DNA from: Pseudomonadota bacterium
Lineage (GTDB): Bacteria; Pseudomonadota; Alphaproteobacteria; Kiloniellales; JACOMY01
DNA length: 49,789 nucleotides
Direction of reading: 5' to 3'
NCBI GenBank assembly: GCA_029781795.1
Contig: JAKOWB010000236.1
Span: forward strand, 1 to 49,789
A program made the translations under genes and the position numbers. Positions 1 to 9,114 of this stretch are shown piece by piece (the stretch's first letter is position 1; every line of letters starts with the position of its first letter). The notes under the pieces were generated by a model. The model did not search any database and was not told where the DNA came from. It worked only from the letters and a program-made list of their open reading frames with translations.

Positions 1-822
1 GTTCACTTCGTCCTGCATCTTGGCCTTTTTGCGGCGACCGGCGCCGCGGTCTGGTTCGCCCGCCCGGTCTGGTGGCTGCTTCTGCCGGCCCTGCTGGCGC
101 AAGGCATCGTCCTGGTGGCCTTTTTCGCCCCGCTGCACGAGGCCATTCACCGCACCGCCTTCCGCAGCCGCTGGCTCAACGCGGCCGTCGCCTGGTGGGG
201 CGGTCTGCTGCTCCTGCTGCCGCCGGACTACTTCCGCGCCTTCCACTTCGCCCACCACGCCGGCACCCAGGACCCGGCGCGCGACCCGGAGCTGGCGACG
301 CCGAAGCCGGCCACCTGGCCCCGCTACCTCTGGCACGTCAGCGGCCTGCCCTACTGGCTCTACCAGGGCCGCATCCTGGTGACCCATGCCCTTGGCCGCG
401 TGCCCGAACCCTTCGCCAACGAGCGCATGCGGCGGAGGATCGCGACCGAGTCACGGCTGCTGCTGGCCCTCCTGGTCATCCTGGCCGCGGGTTCGGTGGC
501 GCTGGACACCCCGGCACTGCTCTGGCTCTGGGTCCTGCCTGCCCTGCTCGGCCAGCCCGTCCTCAGGCTCTACCTGCTGGCCGAACACTGGGGCTGCCCG
601 CAGGTGCCGGACATGCTGGCCAACACCCGCACCACGCGGACCAACGGGATGGTGCGCTTCCTGGCCTGGAACATGCCCTATCACGTGGAGCATCACGCCT
701 ATCCGGCGGTGCCGTTCCACGCCCTGCCGCGGCTCAACGCACTGATCGGCGGCCAGGCCAGGGTGGTCGCGCCGGGCTATGGCGCCTTCACCCAGCAGGT
801 CTGGCAGAGCCTCGGCCGCTAG
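1..822 (+). CDS. Fatty-acid desaturase family protein (5' end missing)
   Basis: The frame is open from the first base, so the start lies left of the window and 273 codons remain. Three histidine boxes are visible: HEAIH near base 136, FHFAHH near 241 and HVEHH near 685. This H-box spacing is typical of membrane di-iron desaturases and hydroxylases, which use O2 and electron donors to desaturate or hydroxylate acyl chains. Hydrophobic segments lie before the first box and between boxes two and three. An internal ATG at 115 would cut into the membrane region just before HEAIH, so it is not the start. The gene ends convergently against the IalB-like gene, leaving three bases between them. The substrate (acyl lipid, carotenoid or other) cannot be told from the fragment. 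Confidence 0.85.
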   Translation, partial: VHFVLHLGLFAATGAAVWFARPVWWLLLPALLAQGIVLVAFFAPLHEAIHRTAFRSRWLNAAVAWWGGLLLLLPPDYFRAFHFAHHAGTQDPARDPELATPKPATWPRYLWHVSGLPYWLYQGRILVTHALGRVPEPFANERMRRRIATESRLLLALLVILAAGSVALDTPALLWLWVLPALLGQPVLRLYLLAEHWGCPQVPDMLANTRTTRTNGMVRFLAWNMPYHVEHHAYPAVPFHALPRLNALIGGQARVVAPGYGAFTQQVWQSLGR

Positions 823-825
823 CGG

Positions 826-1332
826 CTACTTCGCCGCCGTGTTGCGGCCGACCAGTTCCTCCAGCGCGGCGGAAAAACCGGACAGGGAGAAGACCAGCGC
901 CACGGCCTTGCCGTCGGCGGTGCGCACAATGAAGGCACCCTTGGTGCCCTTGCGCAGCGCGCTCAGCATCTCCTCGCTCGCCCGCATCTCGATCAGGCAG
1001 CCGCTGGCGAGGCAACGGGTGACGACCAGGCCAGGGAACTCCGCGGCTTCGTCCACCTTCAGCAGAACGCCCGGCGGCAGCACGATGCCGAGCGGCAGTT
1101 CGACCCGCAGCGGATAGGCCTTGTCGGCCGGGTTGTAGCCCATGGCGATGGCGACGATCTGCTGGCCCTTGTCGTTCGCCACCTGCTGATGCGCGGTACA
1201 GGGCGGCTTGTTCTGCGCTACGCAGCGCACCACCCAGTCCTTGAAGGTCTTGGTCTCGACATCTTGCGCCTGGGCGCCAGCCATCGGGAGCAGGATGAGG
1301 GCGGCAAGGGCCCAGGTCAGGCGGCGCAACAT
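826..1332 (-). CDS. IalB-family (invasion-associated locus B) secreted protein
   Basis: This 168-residue protein has a signal peptide (MLRRLTWAL start, hydrophobic core, Ala-x-Ala cleavage before QDVETK). It is followed by a small domain with the IalB pattern: a Trp-Val-x-Cys segment (DWVVRC), a second Cys at PPC, and two more Cys in RCLASGC. IalB-type proteins are periplasmic or surface beta-rich proteins of alphaproteobacteria. The molecular role outside Bartonella is not established. I chose the ATG at 1332 because a GGGAGAAG ribosome site lies four bases upstream and the signal peptide starts cleanly there. A longer frame reaches 1392 but adds a non-signal extension. Confidence 0.8.
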   Translation of the reverse strand: MLRRLTWALAALILLPMAGAQAQDVETKTFKDWVVRCVAQNKPPCTAHQQVANDKGQQIVAIAMGYNPADKAYPLRVELPLGIVLPPGVLLKVDEAAEFPGLVVTRCLASGCLIEMRASEEMLSALRKGTKGAFIVRTADGKAVALVFSLSGFSAALEELVGRNTAAK

Positions 1333-1416
1333 GACACTTCTCCCAGGATCGTGACCGGCGGACACTCTGTTGGCGAGCGCCGCGCCGGTCAATCACCTGT
1401 TACCCCCCTGCGGCCA

Positions 1417-2844
1417 CTAGCCATAGACCTTGGCGTCGAAGCGCTCGCCCAGGGCGGCCGCGTCCTCGCCCAGCACGCGCGGGTCGTCGACCGGCGGCAG
1501 CAGGGTGCGGATCTCCTCCACCAGGTCCTTCAGGCGCCCCGGCGCCGGCCGCTCGGTGACATAGAGCGCCTGGCTGGAAACCGCGGCCAGCAGGGCCAGG
1601 GTGTTCTGGAAAGCCCAACCGGCCTCGACCTCCTTCCGCCAGGAGAGGAAGTACTGCACCGGCACGTCGTTCTGGCCGTAGCCGCCCGACTCCATGCCCG
1701 GCAGGAAGGTGCGCTGCGCCGCCAGGCGCGCCTGCTCGGCGAAACCGGCCGAGGCGAAGGCGAGGCCGCCCATGTAGCCGTCGCCCTTGCCCTTGAGGCC
1801 CGCGGGCAGCAGCGAGACGCTGGCGTTCATCATCTTGTCGGTGTGGCGGTCGGCCAGCAGCGCCAGGTCCGCCCAGGCCGCTGCCAGGTTGTCCAGGCAG
1901 GGCCCGGTCTTGCCGTTGTGATAGCCGCCGGTGGAGAAGACGCGGCCTAGCGGATGCTCCGCCGTCGGCGGGATGTAGACCGGATTGTCCGACACCGCCT
2001 TCAGCGAGATCGCAGCGCACTCCTCCGCCTGCGCCGTGGCCCGCGCGGCGTAACCCAGGATGCGCGGCACGATGCGCCAGGAGACCGGCGCCTGGTAGAA
2101 GCGGCGGTCGGTGGTCTTCACCCCCTCCAGGTAGCCGCGCAGGCCCTGCAGCGCCTCGCGCTCGTAGGGGTCCTCCCAGATCTCGTCCAGCGCCGGATCG
2201 AGGTGCAGCAGCGGCGCGTTGAAGGCCTCGAACGAGAGGGCGAAGATCTTGGTCGCCAACTCCAGGCGGCGGCGCGCCGCCACGGCGCCGTCGGCCAGCA
2301 GGGCCGTGCCGCAGGGGCTGCCGTTGATCAGCGAGAGCGAGTCCTTCTCGTGGAAGTCCTCGTCCTTGCAGAGATGGCGGAAGAGGTGGCCGAGCGCCTG
2401 GATCTCGCCGGGGCAGCCGTTGCCCAGCGCCGGCACCTCCGGCAGCTTGCCGCCGCCCAGCATGGCGGCCACGGCCTCGCCGATCTTCGGCGAGATGGCG
2501 GCGTGGCCCTCGATGAAGTTGGTCAGGCGGGCGAAGACGATGCCGCGCGCCACGCGCTCGGGCAGCGGCTCACCCCATGAGGTCGCGCTGCCGCCGCGCA
2601 TGCGGCGGGCCTGGACCTTGCGCTCCTCGCGGTTCAGCCGCTTCGAAGCCATGTGGCCGTAGCCCGAGGTCACGCCGTAGATGAAGACCTTGTCGTCGGA
2701 CTCGATCAGCTCGTCGAAGGCCTTGCGCGCCCTGGCCATCGCCGCCTTGGCCTCGCTGCCGAAGGCGACGCCCTCGCCGCCCCAGGCGGCGCGGCGATAG
2801 GCGTCCAGCGTCAGGTCGGCGCGGCGGTTCAGCGTGATCGTCAT
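1417..2844 (-). CDS. Aromatic amino-acid ammonia-lyase (HAL/PAL) family protein lacking the MIO tripeptide
   Basis: The 475-residue protein is of HAL/PAL length and carries several family landmarks: YGVTSGYG with Tyr56, SLINGS with Asn174, an Arg in VSWRIVP (Arg257), and SDNP at 285-288. Classical members deaminate His, Phe or Tyr using an MIO electrophile made autocatalytically from Ala-Ser-Gly. At that place this protein reads NGCPGEIQALGHL. Aligned against the usual ASGDLAPLAHL, the tripeptide is Cys144-Pro145-Gly146 (bases 2407-2415, codons TGC-CCC-GGC). The acidic Glu of the late QED motif also appears to be Asn (GYGQND). A normal MIO therefore cannot form. The fold assignment is firm, and the reaction is unknown. 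It is divergent from the MDR gene, with 93 bases between. Confidence 0.85.
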   Translation of the reverse strand: MTITLNRRADLTLDAYRRAAWGGEGVAFGSEAKAAMARARKAFDELIESDDKVFIYGVTSGYGHMASKRLNREERKVQARRMRGGSATSWGEPLPERVARGIVFARLTNFIEGHAAISPKIGEAVAAMLGGGKLPEVPALGNGCPGEIQALGHLFRHLCKDEDFHEKDSLSLINGSPCGTALLADGAVAARRRLELATKIFALSFEAFNAPLLHLDPALDEIWEDPYEREALQGLRGYLEGVKTTDRRFYQAPVSWRIVPRILGYAARATAQAEECAAISLKAVSDNPVYIPPTAEHPLGRVFSTGGYHNGKTGPCLDNLAAAWADLALLADRHTDKMMNASVSLLPAGLKGKGDGYMGGLAFASAGFAEQARLAAQRTFLPGMESGGYGQNDVPVQYFLSWRKEVEAGWAFQNTLALLAAVSSQALYVTERPAPGRLKDLVEEIRTLLPPVDDPRVLGEDAAALGERFDAKVYG

Positions 2845-2937
2845 CTTCTGGTCTCCTCCCTAAAAACTGGCCGGCAAGGCTGCCGCCCTGGCGCCGGCCG
2901 GTCTATAGTCCAGCCCTGCCGATGACAGGAGGCTGGC

Positions 2938-4032
2938 ATGCAGCCGCTACCCGATCGCATGACGGCCGTTCTGCTCACGGGGCACGGCGGGTTCGAGTGT
3001 CTCGCCTTTCGCAACGACGTGCCGCGGCCGGAGCCGGCGGCGGACGAGGTGCTGGTCCAGGTCGCCGCCGCCGGCGTCAACAACACCGACATCAACACCC
3101 GGATCGGCTGGTATTCCCCCAGCGTGCGCGGGGACACGGCGACGGCCGAGGCGAAACCCGCCGAAGGCGCCAGCGACGGCGACTGGAGCGGCGGCGGCCT
3201 CGCCTTCCCGCGCATCCAGGGCGCCGACGTCTGCGGCCGGATCGTCAAGGTCGGCGCCAGGGTCGATCCCGCGCGCCTCGGCCAACGGGTGCTGATCCAG
3301 GGCTGCCTGCTGTCGCGCCGCCAGGGCGACCTGGTGCCCTGGCTGGGGTCGGAGGTCGACGGCGGCTTCGCCCAGTTCGTCGCCGCGCCGGCCGCCGACA
3401 CCTATGCCATCGAGAGCCCGCTGCCCGACGCCGCGCTAGCCGCCCTGCCCTGCGCCTATTCCACGGCCGAGAACCTGCTGCACCGCAGCGGCGTGGCAGC
3501 CGGCGAGCGGGTGCTGGTGACCGGCGCCTCGGGCGGCGTCGGCGCCGCGGCCGTGCAGCTCGCCAAGCGGCGCGGCGCGCGCGTCGTCGCCCTCTGCGGT
3601 GCCGACAAGCAGGCGCAGCTCCGCGAGATCGGCGCCGACCAGACCGTGCCGCGTGGCAGCGACCTCGTCGCCGCGCTCGGCAAGGAGAGCGTGGACTGCG
3701 TCATCGACCTGGTCGGCGGCCCCGAGTGGCCGGCGCTGCTGGAGGTGCTGCGCACGCGCGGTCGCTACGCCGTCTCCGGCGCCATCGCCGGGCCTATCGT
3801 CGAGCTGGACCTGCGCAAGCTCTACCTCAAGGACCTGACGCTCTTCGGCTGCACGCAGCAGGACCCGGCGGTCTTCCCCAATCTCATCGGCTACGTCGAG
3901 CGCGGCGAGATCACGCCGCTGCTCGCCCGCACCTATCCCCTCGGCGCGATCGCCCAGGCGCAGCAGGATTTCCTGGCCAAGCGCCACGTCGGCAAGCTGG
4001 TGCTGATCCCGCCGGGGGTGGGAGCTCCGTGA
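2938..4032 (+). CDS. MDR-family NAD(P)H-dependent oxidoreductase (quinone-oxidoreductase/alcohol-dehydrogenase-like)
   Basis: The 364-residue medium-chain dehydrogenase/reductase has an N-terminal GroES-like domain (VNNTDINTR, GADVCGRIVKVG) and a Rossmann domain with the nucleotide motif GASGGVGAAAVQLAK. The four-Cys structural zinc lobe of classical zinc alcohol dehydrogenases is absent, which favours the quinone-oxidoreductase or enoyl-reductase branch. The substrate is not predictable. The ATG at 2938 follows ACAGGAGG with five spacer bases and is preferred over the in-frame ATG at 2959. The gene is divergent from the unusual ammonia-lyase homologue. Shared regulation is possible, but no clear operator is visible between them. 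Confidence 0.85.
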   Translation: MQPLPDRMTAVLLTGHGGFECLAFRNDVPRPEPAADEVLVQVAAAGVNNTDINTRIGWYSPSVRGDTATAEAKPAEGASDGDWSGGGLAFPRIQGADVCGRIVKVGARVDPARLGQRVLIQGCLLSRRQGDLVPWLGSEVDGGFAQFVAAPAADTYAIESPLPDAALAALPCAYSTAENLLHRSGVAAGERVLVTGASGGVGAAAVQLAKRRGARVVALCGADKQAQLREIGADQTVPRGSDLVAALGKESVDCVIDLVGGPEWPALLEVLRTRGRYAVSGAIAGPIVELDLRKLYLKDLTLFGCTQQDPAVFPNLIGYVERGEITPLLARTYPLGAIAQAQQDFLAKRHVGKLVLIPPGVGAP

Positions 4033-4146
4033 CCCTCGATGGCAGCCCCCTCGGCTTAAGGCTCGCATAAGGTTGGCTCCCCAGGTTGTAGGTGGAGCGC
4101 GGGTGTCGGCCCGCCCTTCGTCTCGCCGGCAACCTGAGGACCGCCA

Positions 4147-4797
4147 ATGCGAAATCTTCTCCTGAGCCTCGCGCTCATCGCCACCGGCATCGGCATCTTT
4201 GTCGCCGGATACGCGCTGCTGGCGCCCGCGGCGCCGCCGCTCCAGTCAGCGGCATCGCAGGCCCCTGGCCTCGGCGACATGACGCCATTCGCCAGCATCG
4301 TGACAGACGTGCAGGCCATCGCCGCCGGCGGCGACCTGCCTGGCGCCCGGGCCCGGATCAAGGACCTCGAGACCGCCTGGGACGACGCGGAACCGACCCT
4401 GCGTCCCGTCAACCCGGAGCTCTGGGGCAACGTCGACGCCGCCATCGACGAGGCCTTGAGCGCGCTTCGGGCTGGCACGGTAGACCCGCAGAAGGTCACG
4501 GCAACGCTCGCCAGCCTGCAGGCCGCCCTGGCCGACCCGACGCTCGGGCAGGCAACGACTCCCGGCACCGGCGCCTCGGCGACGGCGGATGCCAACGGCC
4601 ACGCCCTGCCCTGCGAGGCCATGCTGAAGCAGCTTCGCGACAGCGTGGCGTCCGCGACGCTGACCGACGCCGAGCGCGGCGCCATCGATGCGCTCCAGGT
4701 CAAGGGCATCGAGCGCTGCAACGCCGATGACGACGCCCACGCGGACGCCTTCTTCGCCCAGGCGATTGCCCTGGCGTCCGGCAAGCAGACCAAGTGA
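4147..4797 (+). CDS. Hypothetical secreted or membrane-anchored protein paired with the COG4705-like gene
   Basis: This 216-residue protein opens with a hydrophobic segment (residues 4-25), either an uncleaved anchor or a signal peptide. A soluble alpha-helical, Ala-rich part follows, with one Cys near residue 157 and one near 194 that could form a disulfide in the periplasm. No family is recognised. A GAGGA ribosome site precedes the ATG. Its stop codon overlaps the first possible start (GTG at 4794) of the multi-TM gene that follows, so the two are very likely cotranscribed. A helper or sensor role for the membrane partner is inference from this linkage only. Confidence 0.65.
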   Translation: MRNLLLSLALIATGIGIFVAGYALLAPAAPPLQSAASQAPGLGDMTPFASIVTDVQAIAAGGDLPGARARIKDLETAWDDAEPTLRPVNPELWGNVDAAIDEALSALRAGTVDPQKVTATLASLQAALADPTLGQATTPGTGASATADANGHALPCEAMLKQLRDSVASATLTDAERGAIDALQVKGIERCNADDDAHADAFFAQAIALASGKQTK

Positions 4798-4811
4798 GAG
4801 GAATGTCCCCC

Positions 4812-5648
4812 ATGACCTCGCTCTCTCGTAGCAACGTCGCCCTTGCGATCGACCTGCACGATGCGGACGGCAAGCCCACTGTCCCGAACCGCGTGCCCAG
4901 GGTCACCGTCGCCTTCTGGCTGATCAAGCTCCTGGCGGTGACGATGGGCGAAACCGCCGCGGACTTCCTCGCCGTCAATCTCGGCCTCGGCCTGACGGCC
5001 ACGTCGCTGCTGATGATCGCGGTGCTGGCCGGCGCGATGGCCCTGCAGTTCAGGCAGAAGCGCTACGTCCCTTGGACCTACTGGCTGGCGGTAGTCCTGG
5101 TCAGCATCGTCGGCACGCTCGTCACCGACAATCTGGTCGACAACCTGGGCGTCTCGCTGATCAGCGTCACCGTCTTCTTCACTGTGGCTCTCGGCGCGAC
5201 CTTCGCCGCCTGGTATGCGTCGGAGAAGACGCTGTCGATCCATGCCGTCACGACGACGCGGCGCGAGGCCTTCTACTGGGCCGCCATCCTTCTCACCTTC
5301 GCCCTTGGAACCGGTGCCGGTGACCTTGTCGCGGAGCAATATGGTCTTGGCTACCTGTCCACCGGGATTCTGTTCGGCCTGATCATCGCCTCGGTGAGTT
5401 TCGGGTACTTCGTCCTGCGGCTCGACGCCATCTGGACCTTCTGGATCGTCTACATCTTCACTCGGCCCGTCGGCGCATCGCTTGGCGACCTGCTGTCCCA
5501 GCCAAGGGAATACGGCGGCCAGGGGCTCGGCACCATCGTGACCAGCGGCCTGTTCCTGGCCGTGATCGTCGCCCTGGTGCTCTATCTCACCGCCACCCGC
5601 AAGGGTCAGGAAATGGTGCCGCAGCAGCGCACTGGCGAACCAAGATAG
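4812..5648 (+). CDS. COG4705-type multi-spanning membrane protein with four internal repeats
   Basis: The protein of about 278 residues has eight predicted membrane segments arranged as four two-helix units. The first helix of each unit ends in a related pattern, G-x4-D-x-(L/V) followed by a Gly-containing turn: GETAADFL, GTLVTDNL, GTGAGDLV and GASLGDLL. This matches uncharacterised inner-membrane proteins of the COG4705 kind. The repeated buried Asp residues suggest ion or proton handling, but this is inference. GTG 4794, ATG 4803 and ATG 4812 are all in frame. I favour 4812 because GAGAGGA lies about nine bases before it. It follows the secreted-protein gene and converges on the phosphotransferase at 5655. 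Confidence 0.75.
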   Translation: MTSLSRSNVALAIDLHDADGKPTVPNRVPRVTVAFWLIKLLAVTMGETAADFLAVNLGLGLTATSLLMIAVLAGAMALQFRQKRYVPWTYWLAVVLVSIVGTLVTDNLVDNLGVSLISVTVFFTVALGATFAAWYASEKTLSIHAVTTTRREAFYWAAILLTFALGTGAGDLVAEQYGLGYLSTGILFGLIIASVSFGYFVLRLDAIWTFWIVYIFTRPVGASLGDLLSQPREYGGQGLGTIVTSGLFLAVIVALVLYLTATRKGQEMVPQQRTGEPR

Positions 5649-5654
5649 CGGCCG

Positions 5655-6584
5655 CTAGCCTTGCGGCATCTCGCCGATTGCCGCCAGGTGCCGCGGGAAC
5701 TCCGCGCTACCCATCAAGGCCTGGCAGCGCTGGAAGCGGTTGAGGGCATAGGCCCAGAAGTCGTCGGCCGGATTCCGGTTGGCGTGCTGGATCAGGCCCC
5801 AGAGGGTCCAGAGCAGGTCGCACATGGCCTTGTAGATCGTGGTCCGGCCGACCGCCCAGGCCGGCGGCTCGCCAGCGCAGTAGGCGCTGAGCAGCTCGCT
5901 GTCCTGCGCGGCGTCGAAGCCGGCTTCGACCGAGAGGTCGCCGAGGTCCCACCAGGGATCGTTCATCCCGCTGTATTCCCAGTCGACCAGCCACATGCGC
6001 CGGCCGTCGTCGAGGAAGTTCTCGCACAGCGGGTCGCAGTGGCAGGGCGCCAACGGCACCGGCCTGGCGTCCAGCGCCTGGCGCACCGCGCCGGCCTGGG
6101 CCACGGCGGCGTCGTAGCCCTCGGGCAGCGTCGCGCCCAGCTTGGCCAGCAGGGCCTTGTACTCCTCGATCATGGCGAAGAGCTCGAAGCGCTTGGCGAA
6201 ACGCTGGCCGCTGCCGTGCATGCGCTTCAGCACCTTGGCGGCGCGGCCGGGGCTGCCGGCGCGCTGCTTGAAGAGCGCCGGGCTCATGGTGACGACGCCG
6301 GGAATGTAGCGCGCCAGCATCAGGCCGATGCTCGGCTCGCAGTGGATGATCTCGGCGCCGACCTGGGCGCGGGCGGCGGCGCGGGCGTTGATCTCCTCGT
6401 TGGCGCGGTCGATGTAGTCGTTGGTGCCGGCGCCGGCGATGCGCAGCACGAAGACCTCGCCGTTGCGCTCGACCTTCCAGTTCTGGTTGGTGAGGCCGCC
6501 GAGACGCGTCATCTCGATATCCTCGGCCTCGACGTTGGCGAAGCGCGGGATGGAACGCAGCGCCGTCAGCATGTCGGTTTCCAT
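5655..6584 (-). CDS. Choline-kinase-like phosphotransferase 1 (APH/ChoK fold)
   Basis: The 309-residue kinase shows the APH/choline-kinase signature. An N-terminal lobe carries GGLTNQNWKV and VLRIAGAGT, the catalytic loop is CHCDPLCENF (H-x-D-x4-N), and the metal-binding motif is LVDWEYSGMNDPWWDLGDLS. Such enzymes phosphorylate hydroxyl groups of choline, ethanolamine, aminoglycosides or sugars. The true start is ATG 6584, behind GGAGGG; a much longer open frame upstream only shadows the flavoprotein gene. It is the last gene of the minus-strand amine operon, 14 bases after the first dehydrogenase gene. A second, divergent copy sits at 11581-12453. An N-methylated amino alcohol is a plausible substrate, but unproven. 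Confidence 0.85.
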   Translation of the reverse strand: METDMLTALRSIPRFANVEAEDIEMTRLGGLTNQNWKVERNGEVFVLRIAGAGTNDYIDRANEEINARAAARAQVGAEIIHCEPSIGLMLARYIPGVVTMSPALFKQRAGSPGRAAKVLKRMHGSGQRFAKRFELFAMIEEYKALLAKLGATLPEGYDAAVAQAGAVRQALDARPVPLAPCHCDPLCENFLDDGRRMWLVDWEYSGMNDPWWDLGDLSVEAGFDAAQDSELLSAYCAGEPPAWAVGRTTIYKAMCDLLWTLWGLIQHANRNPADDFWAYALNRFQRCQALMGSAEFPRHLAAIGEMPQG

Positions 6585-6598
6585 CGCCCTGCCCTCCT

Positions 6599-9013
6599 CT
6601 AGGCCTTCAGACGCTCGTTCTTCGGGTCGTAGAGGGGGCCCTCCACCCGCTCGGCCGGATAGCGCTCGCCGTAGGCTTCGATCTCGAAGTGGCGCTCGCC
6701 GGCCAGCGCCGCCGGCAGGTAGCCGAAGGCGATCATCTTGCCGACCGTGTGGCCCCAGTTGGCGCTGGAGGTCGTGCCGACCACCTTGCCGCCGTGGTGG
6801 ATCGCCTCGCTGCCGGCGAAGGTGACCGCAGCGTCGAGGATGAAGGTGCAGAGTTTGCGCTTCACCCCCTCCGCCTTCTGCTTCTCCAGCGCGGCGCGGC
6901 CGAGGTAGTCGCCCTTGCGGAAGGAGACGCGGAAGCCGAGGCCGGCCTCGAAGGGCGTGTAGTCCGGCGTGATGTCGCTGGACCAGTAGAGGTAGCCCTT
7001 TTCCATGCGCAGCGTGTCGATGGCGCGGTAGCCGACGTCGGCGATGCCGAGCGGCTCGCCGGCGGCGCGCAGCAGGTCGTACACGCCGGCGGCGTACTCG
7101 ACGGGGATGTGCAGTTCCCACCCCAGTTCGCCGACGTAGCCGATGCGCACGGCCCGGACGGAGGCGCCGCCCAGGGTCAGGCGCCGGCAGGTCGAGAAGG
7201 GGAAGGCGGCGTTGGAGACGTCCTCGTCCGCCACCGCGGCCAGCACCTGGCGCCCCAGCGGGCCGCAGAGATTGATGACGGCATAGCGGTTGGTGACGTC
7301 GTAGAGGCTGACGCTGCCGTCGCGCGGCAGGTGCCTTTCCACCGTTGCCCGGTCGCGCACGCCGAAGGCCGAGCCGGTGACCAGGTAGAAGGCCTGCTCG
7401 CCGATGCGCGACAAGGTCAGGTCCGCCTCGATGCCGCCCTTGGCGTTAAGCAACTGCGTGTAAATCGTGCTGCCGACCGGCTTGTCGAGGTCCGAGGCGG
7501 CGATGCCCTGCAGCGCCTTGAGGGCGCCCGGTCCCTTGATCTCGAACTTGGAGAAGGAGCTCTGGTCGATCAGCGCCACGCGCTCGCGCACCGCGCAGTG
7601 CTCGACGCCGACCTGGGCGAACCAGTTGGGCCGCCCGAAGGAGGGCCGGTCCACCGCCTCCACGCCCGGCGGCGCGAACCAGACCGGCCGCTCCCAGCCG
7701 AAGCGAGCGCCGAAGACCGCGCCCCGCGCCTTCAGCGTGTCGTAGAGCGGCGAGCGGCGCAGCCCGCGCGCGGCGTGCCGCTCCTCGCCCGGATAGTGCA
7801 GCAGGTAGTAGCCGCCATAGGCCTCCACCGCGCGCGCGCTCAGCACCGCCCGCGCCGCATGCTGCGGGCCGAAGCGGCGCACGTCGAAGGACCAGAGGTC
7901 CATGCCGGGGTCGCCCTCGACGATCCACTGCGCGATGGCGCGCCCGCCGCCGCCGGAGCCGGCGATGCCGGCGGTGAAGCCGCAGGCGACGAAGAAGTTG
8001 TCGAGCTCGGGCGCCGGACCCAGGATCGGCTCGCCGTCGGCGGAGACCGGGATCGGGCCGTTGATCAGGCTGCGCACGCCGAGCTCGCCGAAGATCGGCA
8101 GGCGTTCCTGCGTCAGCGCGGCGATCTGCTCGAAGCGCTCGAAGTTGGAGGGCAGGAGCTGGCGGGCGAAGTCCGCCGGCATGCCGCGCTCGCCGAAGGG
8201 CACGGTATCCGGCTCCCACCCGCCCAGCGCCAGCGCGCCGGGCTCGCCCTTCAGGTAGAAGAGCTTGTCGGGATCGCGGAAGGTCGGCAGGCCGGCCGGT
8301 ACGCGCTCGCTCTTCTCGGTCACCAGGTACTGGTGCTCGACGACGCCGGCGGCGATGGCGACGCCGGCCAGCCGGCCGACCTCCTTGGCCCAGAGGCCGG
8401 CGGCGTTGACCACCACGTCGGCGCTCCAGGTGCCCTGGTCGGTCACCACCTCGGTCACCCGGCGGCCGGCGACCGTCAGCTCCAGCACGCGGGTGTTCTC
8501 GTGGATCTTCACGCCGCCTTGCCGCGCGCCCTTGGCGTAGGCCTGGGTCAGGCTGTAGGGGTCGACGTAGCCGTCGGTCGGGACCCAGGCCGCGCCCACC
8601 ACGCCCTCCGTGGTCATCAGCGGGAACTTCTCCTGCGCTTCCTTGGCGGAGATCAGGTGCAGCTCGAAGCCGAAGGAGCGCGCGATGGTCGCGGTGCGCC
8701 GGATCTCCTGCCAGCGCTCGGGGCTGGAGGCGATGCGCAGGCTGCCGACCGGATGCCAGTCGACCGCCTGCCCGGTCTCGGCCTCCAGCCTGCCGTAGAG
8801 TTCGGCGGAGTACTGCATCAGGCGGGTCAGGTTGCGCTTGGTGCGGAGCTGACCGACCAGGCCGGCGGCGTGCCAGGTGGCGCCGTGGGTGAGCTGCGCC
8901 TTCTCCAGCAGCACCACGTCGCGCTTGCCGAGCTTGGCCAAGTGATAGGCGATGGAGCAGCCGACCGCCCCGCCGCCGATGATGACGATCTCCGCGTGAC
9001 GCGTCGCGACCAC
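6599..9013 (-). CDS. Dimethylglycine/sarcosine dehydrogenase-like flavoprotein with GcvT domain, paralogue 1
   Basis: The protein of about 804 residues has an FAD-binding DAO domain (IIGGGAVGCSIAYHLAK, residues 11-27), a WHAAGL motif whose His48 corresponds to the covalent flavin His of dimethylglycine dehydrogenases, a central FAO domain, and C-terminal GcvT and GcvT-C domains (WELHIPVEY, TLRMEKGYLYWSSD). The family oxidatively demethylates N-methyl amino acids and passes the one-carbon unit to tetrahydrofolate. The GTG at 9013 is preferred: GGAGGGG lies about five bases before it and the protein then starts close to the Rossmann strand. The gene lies between its paralogue and phosphotransferase 1. 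The exact substrate is not known. Confidence 0.9.
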   Translation of the reverse strand: MVATRHAEIVIIGGGAVGCSIAYHLAKLGKRDVVLLEKAQLTHGATWHAAGLVGQLRTKRNLTRLMQYSAELYGRLEAETGQAVDWHPVGSLRIASSPERWQEIRRTATIARSFGFELHLISAKEAQEKFPLMTTEGVVGAAWVPTDGYVDPYSLTQAYAKGARQGGVKIHENTRVLELTVAGRRVTEVVTDQGTWSADVVVNAAGLWAKEVGRLAGVAIAAGVVEHQYLVTEKSERVPAGLPTFRDPDKLFYLKGEPGALALGGWEPDTVPFGERGMPADFARQLLPSNFERFEQIAALTQERLPIFGELGVRSLINGPIPVSADGEPILGPAPELDNFFVACGFTAGIAGSGGGGRAIAQWIVEGDPGMDLWSFDVRRFGPQHAARAVLSARAVEAYGGYYLLHYPGEERHAARGLRRSPLYDTLKARGAVFGARFGWERPVWFAPPGVEAVDRPSFGRPNWFAQVGVEHCAVRERVALIDQSSFSKFEIKGPGALKALQGIAASDLDKPVGSTIYTQLLNAKGGIEADLTLSRIGEQAFYLVTGSAFGVRDRATVERHLPRDGSVSLYDVTNRYAVINLCGPLGRQVLAAVADEDVSNAAFPFSTCRRLTLGGASVRAVRIGYVGELGWELHIPVEYAAGVYDLLRAAGEPLGIADVGYRAIDTLRMEKGYLYWSSDITPDYTPFEAGLGFRVSFRKGDYLGRAALEKQKAEGVKRKLCTFILDAAVTFAGSEAIHHGGKVVGTTSSANWGHTVGKMIAFGYLPAALAGERHFEIEAYGERYPAERVEGPLYDPKNERLKA

Positions 9014-9114
9014 CCTGCCCCTCCGCCCGACTCCCGGCACCAGCCGAGCGGCAGCATGCCCGTCCTTCCGGCCAGCGGGAAGTGGGGGCCGTCAGCCCCG
9101 CCCGACCAGGCGCG

